Below, in pieces: positions 63,251 through 64,000 of a stretch of DNA of 64,000 nt (the first letter of the stretch is position 1; each line of letters opens with the position of its first letter). The notes under the pieces are model-generated. The model worked only from the letters and a program-made list of their open reading frames with translations, ran no database searches and was not told the DNA's origin. Origin of the DNA: Amphiduros pacificus. Lineage: Eukaryota > Annelida > Polychaeta > Phyllodocida > Hesionidae. The translations under genes and the position numbers were made by a program. The DNA lies in NCBI GenBank assembly GCA_949316495.1, contig OX439004.1, positions 29,170,904 to 29,234,903 of the forward strand. Reading direction: 5' to 3'.

Positions 63251-64000
63251 GCTCCAAAGCAGTAGACATGATGTGGCTAGCCCGAAAGGCCTGTGTGGAG
63301 CGTGATGTCAGCAGGCTGCCTAGTCCAAATCGACATAGTTTTGTGTTCTGTCTATATTTTTACTCTGCGGTTTTCTTTTGTCAATAATTTGATATAGCAT
63401 TTTTTTTATACTTTTTTCTGTTTCATGTCACCTTGTGTAATTTTATTGTGTTGGACAAAGGCTGCAATCAACGGATAGCAGAGTCAATGCCTTGATATGG
63501 TTCCTTTTCCAATCACTGAATAGTTTAAGATAGTGATAGTTTTTACTACTAACTTTACCTAATTTAAGGTGCATAAATCCTTAAATAGCATTTTGATTTA
63601 AAAGTGTATACATCTTCTAACTTCTTGATTATTACGTTCAACCATTTTGAAGCCAATAGTGGTTCAGAGGGGCAAGGAATTTTATAACATTAAGATTTTC
63701 AAATTGCATCCCTCCTCCATCGGTCTCAAATTGGACTTTTTTCTTGAAATAATAAAAAAAAACAGCCGGACAGACAAATACATATAGGGATCAATATCTG
63801 AACAAAGATAAGAGTTTGTCAGCTGTGTGTCCTTCATACACGGCTTTATGTGTTTGTAGATTCAGACATCACAGCCTATAATCCATCAACACAACCAGGG
63901 GTCGCTTTGGACCCATTTGAAAGCTTATGCTGTTGAATATATTTGCTCTGCCTGCACATGATTTTTGTGCAGAATACACTGCCAGGCATTGTTTGTTTGA
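63251..64000. other. GC-rich patch, then nothing recognised
   Basis: 63251-63330 continues the GC-rich patch upstream of the possible 5' exon; the rest is AT-rich. Confidence 0.35.

Overview
This is a stretch of animal nuclear DNA: AT-rich, with short exons split by long introns and dense in minisatellites and small non-autonomous transposons. The recognisable genes are ordinary bilaterian genes. Several repeats (tandem 'caaggtcacagggac / aactcaagaacaaatgatg' cores, and 'gtcccc...gggac' hairpin ends followed by GTATG/CCGT microsatellite) are of a kind I know from mollusc genomes, so a mollusc, perhaps a bivalve, is the best guess. That is inference from memory, not a search.

Layout. (1) 1-24.1 kb, + strand: the 3' two-thirds of an endophilin-B gene (SH3GLB1/2 family). 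Six constitutive exons cover the second half of the BAR domain, the linker and the SH3 domain. Two in-frame cassette microexons (30 and 24 nt), and perhaps two more, lie at the BAR position where vertebrate SH3GLB1 has neuronal cassette exons. The 10-kb intron holds a 58-copy 38-bp minisatellite and a LINE endonuclease fragment. (2) 24.1-30.6 kb: intergenic, with hairpins, a CTCF-like site and a 30-copy 19-bp array. (3) 30.66-32.98 kb, - strand: a five-exon C1orf131-like gene (DUF4602, a ribosome small-subunit processome factor), complete at about 305 aa. (4) 33.1-36.3 kb: the space between two divergent genes, holding a 25-bp array split by a 777-bp insertion and a nearly uniform 59-bp array. 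(5) 36.56-40.32 kb, + strand: a complete eight-exon TRUB2-like mitochondrial pseudouridine synthase of about 316 aa, in which the catalytic Asp position is read as Ser98. (6) 43.56 kb to at least 50.97 kb, - strand: a tandem CAP-domain protein related to GLIPR2/GAPR-1. It has the end of CAP domain 1, a Thr/Lys-rich linker with 75-nt and 21-nt exons, and a complete CAP domain 2. Its 5' part is unresolved: a 13-nt candidate exon lies at 54.77 kb and a possible first exon at 63.15-63.25 kb. (7) 51-64 kb: no firm exon; minisatellites (31, 64, about 58 and 42 bp) and a hairpin-ended element.

The genes are not an operon and have unrelated jobs: membrane curvature, ribosome biogenesis, mitochondrial RNA modification and a secreted or membrane-associated CAP protein. 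SH3GLB2 and TRUB2 are also close together on human 9q34.11, so that pairing may be old synteny. The most notable points are the Ser in place of the TRUB2 catalytic Asp, the two sets of phase-0 microexons, a complete 973-bp transposon with 6-bp target duplications, and the layered minisatellite structure. I saw no CRISPR array, no rRNA or tRNA gene and no clear wholly new system.
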